Source: Flavobacteriales bacterium UBA5040 | GTDB taxonomy: Bacteria; Bacteroidota; Bacteroidia; Flavobacteriales; Weeksellaceae | Direction of reading: 5' to 3' | Assembly: GCA_002415135.1 (NCBI GenBank) | Contig: DIBY01000006.1 | Span: 16,462 to 80,461, forward strand | Length of the DNA stretch: 64,000 nucleotides | Part shown: positions 1 through 8,485 of the stretch, in pieces | Position numbering within the stretch: position 1 is the first letter of the stretch | How the letters are laid out: each line of letters opens with the position of its first letter | Notes under the pieces: model-generated | Told to the model about the DNA's origin: nothing | The model's input: the letters and a program-made list of their open reading frames with translations, nothing else | Databases searched by the model: none | Program-made: the position numbers and the translations under genes

Positions 1-6
1 GTCGAA

Positions 7-900
7 TTATCGATACCTAGAAATATAATCCATTAACTTATTTCTGCTGGAATCAAAGTCAAAGGCTTCCATCACCAAATGATAATTTCTTTGATCGGCA
101 CATTTTGCATAAAGCATTTTTGCCGCTTCTAATTTATTGCTGTCGAAATCCATATAATTCACCATGTTATAAATTTGCTGTGCGGTAAAATTGGTATTCC
201 TTGAAACAGTAGAGATCATCGCTAAACGGTCTTTGTCAAAACTCCCTTTTTTCTTTAGAGCATTCATAAAACTATTAAACTCCTGAGTGCTCATCACATT
301 TGGATAATATCCAGAGCTAGCTGAATTCCCATTCCAGTTGTCAGTTTGGTTGCCGTATGGATTGTTCCAAATGTCATCCCATTCGTTGATTCCGTAAGTA
401 CTATTCTGCACCGGAGAGGTTCCCAATAGATACAGACCTTGATTAGGAAAGAAATCCAAAACCAATCTCGTGTAGGACTTCAGTCGCAGATTCGTTCTGT
501 AGATCAAATAATTGTTTTCATAAATCGCGATCGGAATCGTTCCAAATTTCAAATCGAAAAATCTGAATTTCCCAGTTGGATTGCTGATCAACTGATCGCC
601 AACTTCTACCGTATAATTTCCGTTTTGTGGGATTCTTACAAACACCTCAGAATTTCCATAATTGTAATTCCAACGGTAATTATTGTTCGTATTTCCTTTT
701 GGAATATTGTTTTGATTTGGCGTTCTGTAATTGGAATTATCCAGTACTTTGTCATTTCCTCTGATCACACCATCGTTGCGTTTGGTTTGCATTTCGTTGG
801 TTCTCGCTTCATTTTTCAGAAGTTCTCCTGCTCTTCCCGCTTCTTGCGCAAAGCCGCTAACGCTCATTAAGAACAGACAAGTAGTAAAAATATTTTTCAT
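7..900 (-). CDS. Secreted DUF4476 domain protein
   Basis: A 297-residue protein with an N-terminal signal peptide ending near SGFAQ, so it is exported. The middle (about residues 75-160) reads as a beta-rich segment rich in Asn and Tyr. The last 95 residues match the helical DUF4476 pattern found in many Bacteroidota proteins (STQEF, a run of short helices, a closing YISRYR). No enzymatic motif is visible and the function is unknown. The open frame extends 3 codons upstream to a TTG, but the ATG at 898-900 directly opens the signal peptide and is preferred. The gene stands alone; the next gene on this strand starts about 460 bases upstream. Confidence 0.8.
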   Translation of the reverse strand: MKNIFTTCLFLMSVSGFAQEAGRAGELLKNEARTNEMQTKRNDGVIRGNDKVLDNSNYRTPNQNNIPKGNTNNNYRWNYNYGNSEVFVRIPQNGNYTVEVGDQLISNPTGKFRFFDLKFGTIPIAIYENNYLIYRTNLRLKSYTRLVLDFFPNQGLYLLGTSPVQNSTYGINEWDDIWNNPYGNQTDNWNGNSASSGYYPNVMSTQEFNSFMNALKKKGSFDKDRLAMISTVSRNTNFTAQQIYNMVNYMDFDSNKLEAAKMLYAKCADQRNYHLVMEAFDFDSSRNKLMDYISRYR

Positions 901-1221
901 AATATTCAATTTTTGGTTGTTTAAGGAAACACTCTACAAGCGTGCCAAAAAGATTTAAAATTCTACGAATTAATAGATTAACTGTAAAAAATTAAATTAT
1001 TATAAAAGATAATAAAATAAATTTAACCTTGTAGAAAATTCATTATCAAAGCGGATTTGATTGCTCTTATTATTTGCCACAAATGCACGAATTTATTTTA
1101 GAACACTTTATTCTATTCCACTATTTTCAAACCTTTAAACCGAATCTTTTTTATTCATTATCAGTAAAATGAATTAGTACAAAAGAAAAATTCCTGAATT
1201 CGTGACATTAAAAATTCAAAC

Positions 1222-1253
1222 AAAAAAAAAGAGAAGCCGAAACTTCTCTTTTA
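1222..1253 (-). terminator. Rho-independent terminator, probably for lpd
   Basis: AAAAGAGAAG at 1227-1236 pairs with CTTCTCTTTT at 1243-1252 around a short CCGAAA loop. Read on the minus strand it is followed by a run of T (complement of 1222-1230), placing it about 110 bases after the lpd stop codon. Confidence 0.6.
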
Positions 1254-1289
1254 ATATAATGAATGAACCAATCGAATTTTTTTTCTCTT

Positions 1290-1318
1290 AAACGGACAAG
1301 TCACGACTTGTCCCTACG
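1290..1318. repeat. REP-like palindrome, copy 1
   Basis: GGACAAGTC (1294-1302) and GACTTGTCC (1305-1313) form a perfect 9-bp inverted repeat with a 2-base centre, followed by CTAC. The same element with one central base changed is found at 33071-33094, so this is a dispersed intergenic repeat. Confidence 0.7.
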
Positions 1319-1360
1319 AGTAATTTACCTTGGCTCTTTTTCCTTTTTACTTGGCTCTTC

Positions 1361-2764
1361 CTAAAAATGCAACGCTCTTTTCCCTGTCGCATCAAGCGCA
1401 GCTTCTTTCATAGCTTCAGCATACGTTGGGTGAGCATGAGACATTCTTGAAATATCTTCAGCACTTGCACGGTATTCCATCGCTACAACCGCTTCTGCGA
1501 TCAAATCTGCCGCTCTCGCTCCAATCATGTGAACGCCTAAAATTTCATCCGTTTTTTCGTCGGCAATCACTTTGATGAAACCATCAATATCACCTGAAGC
1601 ACGGCTTCTTCCCAAAGCTCTCATCGGGAAATTACCCACTTTAATGGCAACACCTTCTGCTTTCAATTGCTCTTCTGTTTTACCAACCGCAGCAACTTCC
1701 GGCCAGGTATAAACAACACCCGGAATCAGATTGTAATTGATATGAGGTTTTTGTCCGGCGATCAATTCAGCAACCATCGTTCCTTCTTCAGAAGCCTTGT
1801 GTGCTAACATTGCTCCAACTACAACATCCCCGATCGCGTAGATATTCGAAACATTGGTTTGTAAATGTTCGTTCACTTTTACTCTTCCTCTTTCGTCAAG
1901 ATCAACGCCTGCGTTTTCAAGTCCAAGTCCTTTTGTGTACGGACTTCTACCAACTGCAACCAAAACATAATCTCCTTCGAAAACTACTTCTTCACCTTTT
2001 TTATCTTTCGCAGTAACTTTTACCGTATCACCATTTCTTTCAACAGACTGAACGCCCGTAGAAAGATTGAATTTCATTCCTTGTTTACGCAACACTTTGT
2101 TCAGTTCTTTCGATAAAGAAGCATCCATTGTTGGAATGATCTTATCCATAAATTCTACGACTGTTACTTCAGAACCCAATCTTTTATAAACAGAACCCAA
2201 TTCCAAACCGATTACACCACCACCGATGACGATCATGTGTTTCGGAATTTCTTTCAGTTCCAAGGCTTCCGTAGAAGTAATAATTCTTTCTTTATCTAAA
2301 GTAATAAAAGGTAAATTGCTCGGTTTAGAACCTGTTGCGATAATCGTATACTTAGAATCAATGGTTTCCGTAGAACCATCATTTTTGGTCACTTTGATCT
2401 GAGTCGCAGATTCAAAACTTCCAACTCCTTCGAAAACAGTGATCTTGTTTTTATCCATCAAAAACTGAATTCCTTTGGTCGTTTGATCCACCACTTCACT
2501 TTTACGTGCAATCATTCTGGACAAGTCTGCCACAGGATCATTGATGATAATTCCGTGATTGGCGAAATCGTGTTTGGCGTTATAAAAATGTTCCGAAGAA
2601 TCCAAAAGCGCTTTACTCGGGATACAACCCACATTCAGGCAAGTTCCACCCAGAACGGAATATTTCTCAATAATTGCAGTTTTGAAACCCAATTGTGCAC
2701 AACGAATTGCAGCAACATAACCTCCAGGACCAGAACCGATTACGGTAACATCGAATTGACTCAT
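1361..2764 (-). CDS. lpdA: Dihydrolipoyl dehydrogenase (E3)
   Basis: A 467-residue FAD-dependent disulfide oxidoreductase, the E3 subunit that reoxidises lipoamide in the pyruvate and 2-oxoglutarate dehydrogenase complexes and the glycine cleavage system. Visible hallmarks are the FAD-binding GSGPGG near residue 11, the redox-active pair Cys42/Cys47 in GGTCLNVGC, the NAD-binding GGGVIGLELG around residue 180, the ATGS and AIGD FAD motifs, and the C-terminal HAHPTYAEA active-site His-Glu. Length is normal for the family. It is monocistronic here, not next to E1/E2 genes. A TAAATTTG box lies about 34 bases upstream of the start. Confidence 0.96.
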   Translation of the reverse strand: MSQFDVTVIGSGPGGYVAAIRCAQLGFKTAIIEKYSVLGGTCLNVGCIPSKALLDSSEHFYNAKHDFANHGIIINDPVADLSRMIARKSEVVDQTTKGIQFLMDKNKITVFEGVGSFESATQIKVTKNDGSTETIDSKYTIIATGSKPSNLPFITLDKERIITSTEALELKEIPKHMIVIGGGVIGLELGSVYKRLGSEVTVVEFMDKIIPTMDASLSKELNKVLRKQGMKFNLSTGVQSVERNGDTVKVTAKDKKGEEVVFEGDYVLVAVGRSPYTKGLGLENAGVDLDERGRVKVNEHLQTNVSNIYAIGDVVVGAMLAHKASEEGTMVAELIAGQKPHINYNLIPGVVYTWPEVAAVGKTEEQLKAEGVAIKVGNFPMRALGRSRASGDIDGFIKVIADEKTDEILGVHMIGARAADLIAEAVVAMEYRASAEDISRMSHAHPTYAEAMKEAALDATGKRALHF

Positions 2765-2797
2765 ACTTATCTTTTTATGATTTTATTAAAAGTAGCA

Positions 2798-2805
2798 CAA
2801 ATTTA
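2798..2805 (-). promoter_or_regulatory. Candidate -7 box for lpdA
   Basis: On the minus strand the sequence TAAATTTG fits the Bacteroidota -7 consensus TAnnTTTG and would start transcription about 28 bases before the lpdA ATG. No good -33 TTG was found at the usual distance. Confidence 0.35.
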
Positions 2806-2854
2806 CAAAATATTTTCCTGTTGGATGGTGTGGATTTGCAGAGATTTTCGTGGA

Positions 2855-2935
2855 TTTTTTAGGAGCCGGGAACCTGCTTTCCGCTGTATCTTTTTCTCCG
2901 CTGCGCTACAAAAAAGGATGTCGCTGCAATCAGGA
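2855..2935 (-). repeat. Dispersed structured intergenic element, type A copy 1
   Basis: Read on the minus strand this begins AGTCCTGATTGCAGCGACAT and ends CAGCGGAAAGCAGG...GGCT. An outer CCTG/CAGG stem and an inner ATCCTTTTT/AAAAAGAT stem around a GTAGCGCAGCGG loop can form. Related elements are at about 26125-26235 and 47895-47995. It contains no ORF. Confidence 0.6.
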
Positions 2936-3015
2936 CTAGATCTAATTTTTTAGTTAAACTAGTATTCTATGAATTGAAGAGTATTACCTTCTACACCACT
3001 AGCAAAAGATAATTT

Positions 3016-3042
3016 TTTGAATTATGAATATTTGTATATTTG
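3016..3042 (+). promoter_or_regulatory. Candidate promoter of the NACHT gene
   Basis: A TTTG at 3016-3019 and a consensus -7 box TATATTTG at 3035-3042 are separated by 15 bases, slightly shorter than usual for Bacteroidota sigma-A promoters. Transcription would start about 40 bases before the ATG at 3087. Confidence 0.5.
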
Positions 3043-3086
3043 AAAGTAAATAGAAGAGTATTTCTGAAACAAATCTAAACAAAATT

Positions 3087-4820
3087 ATGGACGATAAAAC
3101 AACATTTGAAGTAGCAAAATATTCCATAGAAAAAATTCATAGTTACTTTGGTCCCAAATTCAATCAGATTATTGCTAACAGAATTATAGAATATACTAGT
3201 GAGAATGCGAAAAAATTCTCTTATATAAAAACGATTTTACACAAAGAAAATGTTTTACTAAAAGATATTTATTTCCCCTTAGCATTAAAAAATGCTCAAG
3301 CGCAAAACATTACTATTGAAAACTTTAATGAATTCTTAAACCAACATAATAAAGTAACAATTATTGCTAGTGGCGGATCCGGAAAGACCACTTTCATCCG
3401 TAAATTCTACATAGAATGCGTTACCAAGTCTTACAAAATTCCTGTTCTATTTAACTTTAGAGATTTCAATGAAATTGAAATCTCTTTAAAAGTAAGAAAG
3501 AGAAAAATATCAGAAAACAATATTTTCTTAGCATTTAGCGATCATCTAATATTTAATAAAATTGGATATGATATTAATATTTTAGAAAATATGTTCGATA
3601 GTGGTAAATTTATATTTTTTCTAGACGGTTACGATGAATTAGATAATGATATAAAAAATATCATAACTAAAGACTTTTCAGATTTTTTAACAAGATTTCC
3701 CGAAAACAAATATATTCTTACAACAAGGCCGTTTACAACTGGCACTAACTTGGAAAATTTCACAAATGTATATTTAAGTGGTTTAGAAAACAGTGACCAA
3801 ATTATACAGTTTGTAAAGAAACAACTTTTTAATAATGATGAGCTCGCAGAAGCGATTACTGATACTCTAAAACTAGAAGCTAATAGAAATTATTTAGAGA
3901 TACTTAGTAATCCATTATTTCTTATTTTATTTATGAATTCTTATGAAACTTACCCGAAAATTCCACCTAAAAAATCACAATTTTATTGGCAAGTATTTGA
4001 CGCACTTTTTGAAAAGCATGAAACATTTTCAAAAAGTGGATATAGAAGACCTAAACTATCAAATTTATCCCGGGAAAAATTTGAATTTATTTTAAATTCA
4101 TTTTGTTTTGGTAGCTATTTTCAAAATTTATTCAATTTTACACCACTACAGTTCGAGTCTATAGTTAGAGATATTACTAAAAATTATAAAATTTCAATAA
4201 GTGTAGAAAACTATTTGGAGGATTTGAAGGTAGCAATTTCTTTAATTATTGAGGATGGAAATTTACTGACTTTTATTCACCGCTCAATTCAGGAGTATTT
4301 CGCTGCAAGATATTTATACAATTTAAGTGAAGAAGATAAGAAAGAGTTTCTTCAAAAAATTGCGCAAAAACAAAGCGCAAAAGGCTCGCATACTTTTCTT
4401 ATTGAGTTAATAAGTGAATTATATCCATATGAATTTAAAAAATTTTATATCAAGGAGCATATTGATCAATTCTACTGGAATAATGATTTCAAGTTTAATA
4501 GTAATATAAGTTTGAAGAAACTTGAAGGAAGATTAAATGATGTATTAGATTCTTTTAAAAGTTTTAAACAGATCCTTTTTTATTCAGAAGAATTAATGCT
4601 TTTATATAACAAATTTATTAACGAAAATAATTTCAGTTCATCAGATGATTTAAATCTTATAATTACAGCAAAAACTGTAGAAGATAGTCAGATCGGTACA
4701 GAAATTCTAATACTACAAGAAAACAAAGCAAAATTCTTTAAGTTGATAGACAACTTTATTAAAAGCATTGATAATTCTAATAAACCTTTAATCGATTTTG
4801 CATTTAAATCTCATTACTAA
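3087..4820 (+). CDS. NACHT-family NTPase, candidate anti-phage protein
   Basis: A 577-residue STAND ATPase. About 85 N-terminal helical residues I cannot assign precede a NACHT module: Walker A GGSGKTT at residues 96-102, Walker B FIFFLDGYDELD at 175-186 and a sensor LTTRP at 211-215, then the helical/winged-helix part ending in HRSIQEYFAARYL near residue 395. The last 170 residues are helical with no recognisable repeat (no LRR, TPR or WD40). Bacterial NACHT proteins are known in anti-phage defence, some as stand-alone genes with short C-terminal sensor domains; that role here is inference. No effector domain is identified. The gene stands alone with its own promoter, is conspicuously AT-rich compared with neighbours, and sits beside a dispersed repeat, consistent with horizontal acquisition. 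Confidence 0.85.
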   Translation: MDDKTTFEVAKYSIEKIHSYFGPKFNQIIANRIIEYTSENAKKFSYIKTILHKENVLLKDIYFPLALKNAQAQNITIENFNEFLNQHNKVTIIASGGSGKTTFIRKFYIECVTKSYKIPVLFNFRDFNEIEISLKVRKRKISENNIFLAFSDHLIFNKIGYDINILENMFDSGKFIFFLDGYDELDNDIKNIITKDFSDFLTRFPENKYILTTRPFTTGTNLENFTNVYLSGLENSDQIIQFVKKQLFNNDELAEAITDTLKLEANRNYLEILSNPLFLILFMNSYETYPKIPPKKSQFYWQVFDALFEKHETFSKSGYRRPKLSNLSREKFEFILNSFCFGSYFQNLFNFTPLQFESIVRDITKNYKISISVENYLEDLKVAISLIIEDGNLLTFIHRSIQEYFAARYLYNLSEEDKKEFLQKIAQKQSAKGSHTFLIELISELYPYEFKKFYIKEHIDQFYWNNDFKFNSNISLKKLEGRLNDVLDSFKSFKQILFYSEELMLLYNKFINENNFSSSDDLNLIITAKTVEDSQIGTEILILQENKAKFFKLIDNFIKSIDNSNKPLIDFAFKSHY

Positions 4821-4879
4821 ACAACGCTATTTATTACTTCAATATGATGTAAGTCTGCAAAATTGTTTAGAAAAATAAT

Positions 4880-5587
4880 ATGAAAATCCCCACAATCCAC
4901 GGCTACATGGACAGAAGAATTTTAATCAATTTCACCGCTGATCCAAAATCGGTGGAGAAAATTCTTCCCTTTCCTTTTCGCCCAAAAATTTATACAGACA
5001 AAGCCATTGTAGGAATCTGTTTAATCAGATTGAAAGACATTAAACCAAAAGGTTTTCCTGACTTTGTCGGCGTCAATTCAGAAAATGGGGCACATAGAAT
5101 CGCCGTTGAATGGGATGAAGATGGGGAGACAAAATCCGGAGTTTATATTCCACGGAGAGATACTTCTCTGAAATTAAATGCCTTTGTTGGCGGCCGAATA
5201 TTTCCAGGCAAACATTATCTCGCAAAATTCAATGTCAAAGAACAGAACGGAAATTATCATATCGATTTCAAAAGTTCAGACGATACTGAAACCGTTATTG
5301 ATGCAACTGAAACGAAAGTATTTAATGAGAACTCAATCTTTGAAACTTTAGAGAATGCTTCTGATTTTTTTGAAAATGGCGACCTTGGATATTCGCCTAA
5401 CAAAAATAAGTTCGACGGACTACGTTTAAAAGCATACAAATGGGAAGTTAAACCGCTGGAAGTTTCTAATGTGAAATCAAGTTTTTTTGAAAATGAAGAA
5501 ATATTCCCAAAAGGTTCTGTGATTTTTGACAATGCTTTATTGATGACTAATATTGAGCATGAGTGGCAAAGTGAGCGCGAGAAATAA
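4880..5587 (+). CDS. DUF2071 (YqjF-like) family protein
   Basis: A 235-residue cytoplasmic protein resembling the DUF2071/YqjF family, whose fold is related to acetoacetate decarboxylase. Family-like features are the opening segment with FTADPKSVEKILPFPFRP, the GICLIRLKDIKP strand and the GGRIFPGKHYLAKF segment. The biochemical role of the family is not established. There are no signal peptide or membrane segments. It follows the NACHT gene by 59 bases but its base composition is closer to the chromosome average, so it is probably ancestral rather than part of a defence island. Confidence 0.75.
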   Translation: MKIPTIHGYMDRRILINFTADPKSVEKILPFPFRPKIYTDKAIVGICLIRLKDIKPKGFPDFVGVNSENGAHRIAVEWDEDGETKSGVYIPRRDTSLKLNAFVGGRIFPGKHYLAKFNVKEQNGNYHIDFKSSDDTETVIDATETKVFNENSIFETLENASDFFENGDLGYSPNKNKFDGLRLKAYKWEVKPLEVSNVKSSFFENEEIFPKGSVIFDNALLMTNIEHEWQSEREK

Positions 5588-6023
5588 GTAGTAAAAAGTA
5601 ACTTTAACAGCTGAAAAGACGGAATAAATGCATCTTTAATTTTTTTTATAAGTCACGCAATTTTGTTGAAAAGCCACTTTGCAAAGAATTACAATTATCT
5701 TACAAAAAAGTCAAACCAATTCTTAGGTTTAAACATCGAATATTCTGCAGATATTTAACATTCATCTCTACTTTAATAAAGTACTTTGCTCGGAACAAAA
5801 ATTTTATTTTTTTTAGAAACTATATAAGTTTACTTCATTATCTAGAAGACGTTTTTTAATTTAATTCCATGATACTTCTTCTTTGCACCCAATTAACATA
5901 ACAGATAGTTCTACGAAAAGTATGTTTGAAATTGTTTGTATATTTACTTTTCTCTCTGAAGAAAACGAACCAAAATATAAAGAAACACAGAATGAATAAA
6001 CTGCAACTTCTCTCCAACTAAAA
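5588..6023. other. Intergenic leader region of the TonB-dependent receptor
   Basis: 436 AT-rich bases without a convincing gene. Near 5949 there is a TATATTTA sequence resembling a -7 box. A 9-codon mini-ORF (ATG 5992, stop 6019-6021) ends 2 bases before the receptor ATG. I looked for a cobalamin-riboswitch-like leader and a Fur box and saw neither. Confidence 0.5.
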
Positions 6024-8318
6024 ATGAAATTTTTAAAACAGATTTATTTCTTTCTTTTAATGATGTTTGGTCTATTAATAGCTCAGGCGCAACAGGAACA
6101 TTTTCAGCTGTTTGATGCTGCGGATCATAAAATCATAGTTCAAGCTGATATTTTTTATAATCAGACTCTATTAACCAGAACGCAAAATGGCTTTTTCTCG
6201 GTTTCGCACCAGAATTTGCCATCGCTTTTCATCATCAAATCAGATGGATACAGCGATCTGGCGATCAGGTTAGAACCAAAATCCGGCAGTCAAAAAATTT
6301 ATTTAAAACGCAATGAGGTAGCCATCTCGGAGATCGTTATAAAAAGCACGCTGATCCCGCAAAATCTGCAGGACATTCCGGCAGCGGTAAGTTTAATTGG
6401 TCAAAAAGAATTTGACCGCACGGATGTCGTTAGTATTTTGGAAAGTCTGGGCATGGCACCTGGAATATTTATTAATCAGGGCGCGATCAACACCAATAAA
6501 ATTACGATAAGAGGCATTGGAGCGCGATCTCAATACAGCACCAACCGCATCCAGTCTTATTTTGACGGCATTCCACTGGCGACCGCGGAAGGAGAATTGA
6601 CCCTTGATGATTTTGATCCGGAAAGTTTAGAATATATTGAAATGATCAAAGGTCCTACTTCCAGTATTTTTGGCGCCGGTTTAGGTGGATCTATCAATCT
6701 TTATCCAAAAACTAAAAAACCTGCTAAAAGCACCGTCAAGATCAGCGGTCAAGCGGGCAGTTTCAACACGCAGAAATATACGACGGCAACCGCTTTATCG
6801 CTGGCGAATTCTAACCTGTTTGCGACTTTCAGTAATTTAACTAGTGATGGCTTCCGAGAAAATGGTGAAGTCAGCAAGCAGTCGCTGCTGATTAATGGGA
6901 ATGTGATCACCACCGATAAGTCCAATTTAACCTATCTCGCCAACTTCACGAGGCTGAAAGCTTTTATTCCAAGTTCTATTAATTATAATGATTTCATTAA
7001 TAACCCCACCTCTGCTGACCTGAGCTGGGCGCAATCCGAAGGCTACGAATCTTACGACAGAGGATTATTTGGTCTCTCGTACAGCCAGTTTCTCACTACA
7101 AAACTCCAAAATACAACGAGCGCCTTTGTAAGCTTTCGAGCTGGGTATGAACCGAGACCTTTTGATATTTTAAAAGAAAACAGAATTTCGAGTGGCGTGC
7201 GGACGAAATTTGCGCTGAGCACCGAAATCTGGAAAATTAAATCAGACATTAGTTTTGGGGGCGAATTTTACACCGAATGGTTTCAAACCGGAAATTTTAA
7301 AAATCTCTACAAAAATTTCCCAGGACAAGGAAGTGTTCAGGGCGATAGAATTAGTGAAAACAAACAGGAACGGACCTACATGAACGGCTTTGGGCAAATC
7401 AATTTTAATATTAACTCTAAACTTATAGTGGAAACGGGCTTTAATATTAATACGACTTCCTACGATCTTACTGATCTTTTTAATTCAGGTGATGACAGTC
7501 AAAATGGAGGTTATAGATTTGAACCGATATTCTCACCCAGATTAGGTGCCAGTTATTCCCTGGCTAAAGATCAAAATATTTATGCTTCGGTCAGCAGAGG
7601 TTTTTCCATACCCACGGTTGCAGAAACTTTAACACCGGACAGAACTATTAATACCGATCTTAACCCGGAAACCGGCACTAACTATGAAATCGGTTTTAAG
7701 GCAAACTGGCTTAACAATAAATTGTACACGGAAATTAATGCCTATCAAATTGAAATAGAAAATTTATTAGTGGCCCAGCGTGTTGCGGAAGATCAATATG
7801 TAGGTGTAAATGCAGGAAAAACCAGTCATCGCGGCCTGGAATTTCTGGCAAACTACCGGTTTGATCTAACGCAGAAGATCAGCCTGAATCCTTTTTTTAA
7901 TGGAGCCGTAAATCGTTTTGAATTTCGAACGTTTATTAATGAGAACGACAATTTTTCGGGTAATAAACTTCCTGGTGTTCCAGATTATACACTCAATTAC
8001 GGACTGGATGTAAAAACAACTTTTGGTGTGAATCTTTACGTCAATGCCCGTAATGTCGGCCCGATTTATTTGAACGATTCCAACACTGGCCGCACCGATT
8101 CCTACCAGCTAGTTAACTTAAAAGCAGCTTATAAACTGGCGATTTTTTCTGGAGCTGAAGCCCATTTCTATTTTGGGATCAACAACATTTTTGAGGAAAA
8201 ATACGCCTCAAGTATTTTGACCAATGCCGTTGGTTTTGGCGGTAAATCGCCACGCTACTATTACCCAGGAAATCCCCGAAATTTTTATGGTGGTCTACAA
8301 CTGCAATATCAGTTTTAA
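6024..8318 (+). CDS. TonB-dependent outer-membrane receptor
   Basis: A 764-residue receptor with a signal peptide ending at AQAQ, a short N-terminal beta domain resembling a degenerate carboxypeptidase-like domain (about residues 24-100), a plug (about 105-230: DIPAAVSLIG, TIRGIG, FDGIPL, EYIEMIKGP, GGSINLYPK) and a 22-strand-type barrel ending in the aromatic QLQYQF. It would take up a TonB-energised ligand. The plug and barrel resemble FecA/siderophore-type receptors, so an iron chelate is the likeliest substrate, but cobalamin or another ligand is possible. It is monocistronic and convergent with nrdJ, sharing a terminator. Confidence 0.9.
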   Translation: MKFLKQIYFFLLMMFGLLIAQAQQEHFQLFDAADHKIIVQADIFYNQTLLTRTQNGFFSVSHQNLPSLFIIKSDGYSDLAIRLEPKSGSQKIYLKRNEVAISEIVIKSTLIPQNLQDIPAAVSLIGQKEFDRTDVVSILESLGMAPGIFINQGAINTNKITIRGIGARSQYSTNRIQSYFDGIPLATAEGELTLDDFDPESLEYIEMIKGPTSSIFGAGLGGSINLYPKTKKPAKSTVKISGQAGSFNTQKYTTATALSLANSNLFATFSNLTSDGFRENGEVSKQSLLINGNVITTDKSNLTYLANFTRLKAFIPSSINYNDFINNPTSADLSWAQSEGYESYDRGLFGLSYSQFLTTKLQNTTSAFVSFRAGYEPRPFDILKENRISSGVRTKFALSTEIWKIKSDISFGGEFYTEWFQTGNFKNLYKNFPGQGSVQGDRISENKQERTYMNGFGQINFNINSKLIVETGFNINTTSYDLTDLFNSGDDSQNGGYRFEPIFSPRLGASYSLAKDQNIYASVSRGFSIPTVAETLTPDRTINTDLNPETGTNYEIGFKANWLNNKLYTEINAYQIEIENLLVAQRVAEDQYVGVNAGKTSHRGLEFLANYRFDLTQKISLNPFFNGAVNRFEFRTFINENDNFSGNKLPGVPDYTLNYGLDVKTTFGVNLYVNARNVGPIYLNDSNTGRTDSYQLVNLKAAYKLAIFSGAEAHFYFGINNIFEEKYASSILTNAVGFGGKSPRYYYPGNPRNFYGGLQLQYQF

Positions 8319-8434
8319 ATCATTAAAAAAATAATGTCTTCTCCACCGTGTTTCCTCTCCTAATAATTCGGACAAAGTTATTAGAATATTGTTTGGCTAC
8401 GACATTCGAAATGATAACCGTTAGATCTATCAAT

Positions 8435-8470
8435 TAAAAAAGGGCGGTCTCGAAAATGAAACCGCCCTTA
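8435..8470. terminator. Bidirectional terminator between receptor gene and nrdJ
   Basis: AGGGCGGT (8441-8448) pairs with ACCGCCCT (8461-8468) over a 12-base loop. The flanks give a T-run on the minus strand (complement of 8435-8440), so it chiefly terminates nrdJ; the plus-strand side has a weaker T-rich tail. Confidence 0.8.
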
Positions 8471-8485
8471 AAATTTTAATTCAAT

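Larger units (their letters stand above)
901..1360. other. Intergenic region with terminator and REP-like palindrome
   Basis: This 460-base AT-rich gap carries no credible gene. It holds a hairpin with a T-rich arm at 1222-1253 and a perfect GGACAAGTC/GACTTGTCC palindrome at 1294-1313 that recurs at 33071-33090. The remainder (about 960-1210) is low-complexity A/T sequence that presumably contains the promoter of the downstream minus-strand gene, but I see no clear TAnnTTTG box. Confidence 0.6.
2765..3086. other. Divergent intergenic region lpdA / NACHT gene
   Basis: 322 bases with no gene. It contains the lpdA promoter side (about 2798), a dispersed structured element (2855-2935), and the promoter of the plus-strand NACHT gene (3016-3042). 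Confidence 0.6.

Noticed and set aside
439..870. Plus-strand open frames of 143 and 75 residues opposite the DUF4476 gene
   Set aside because: They are antisense to a gene with a clear signal peptide and family domain, show no recognisable protein pattern, and end in ordinary AT-rich intergenic DNA.
5588..6023. Cobalamin riboswitch or Fur box upstream of the TonB receptor, and a cobalamin riboswitch upstream of nrdJ
   Set aside because: No B12-box-like core (such as a G/C-rich GCCACTG-type block) or Fur-like 19-base inverted repeat could be found by eye in either leader.
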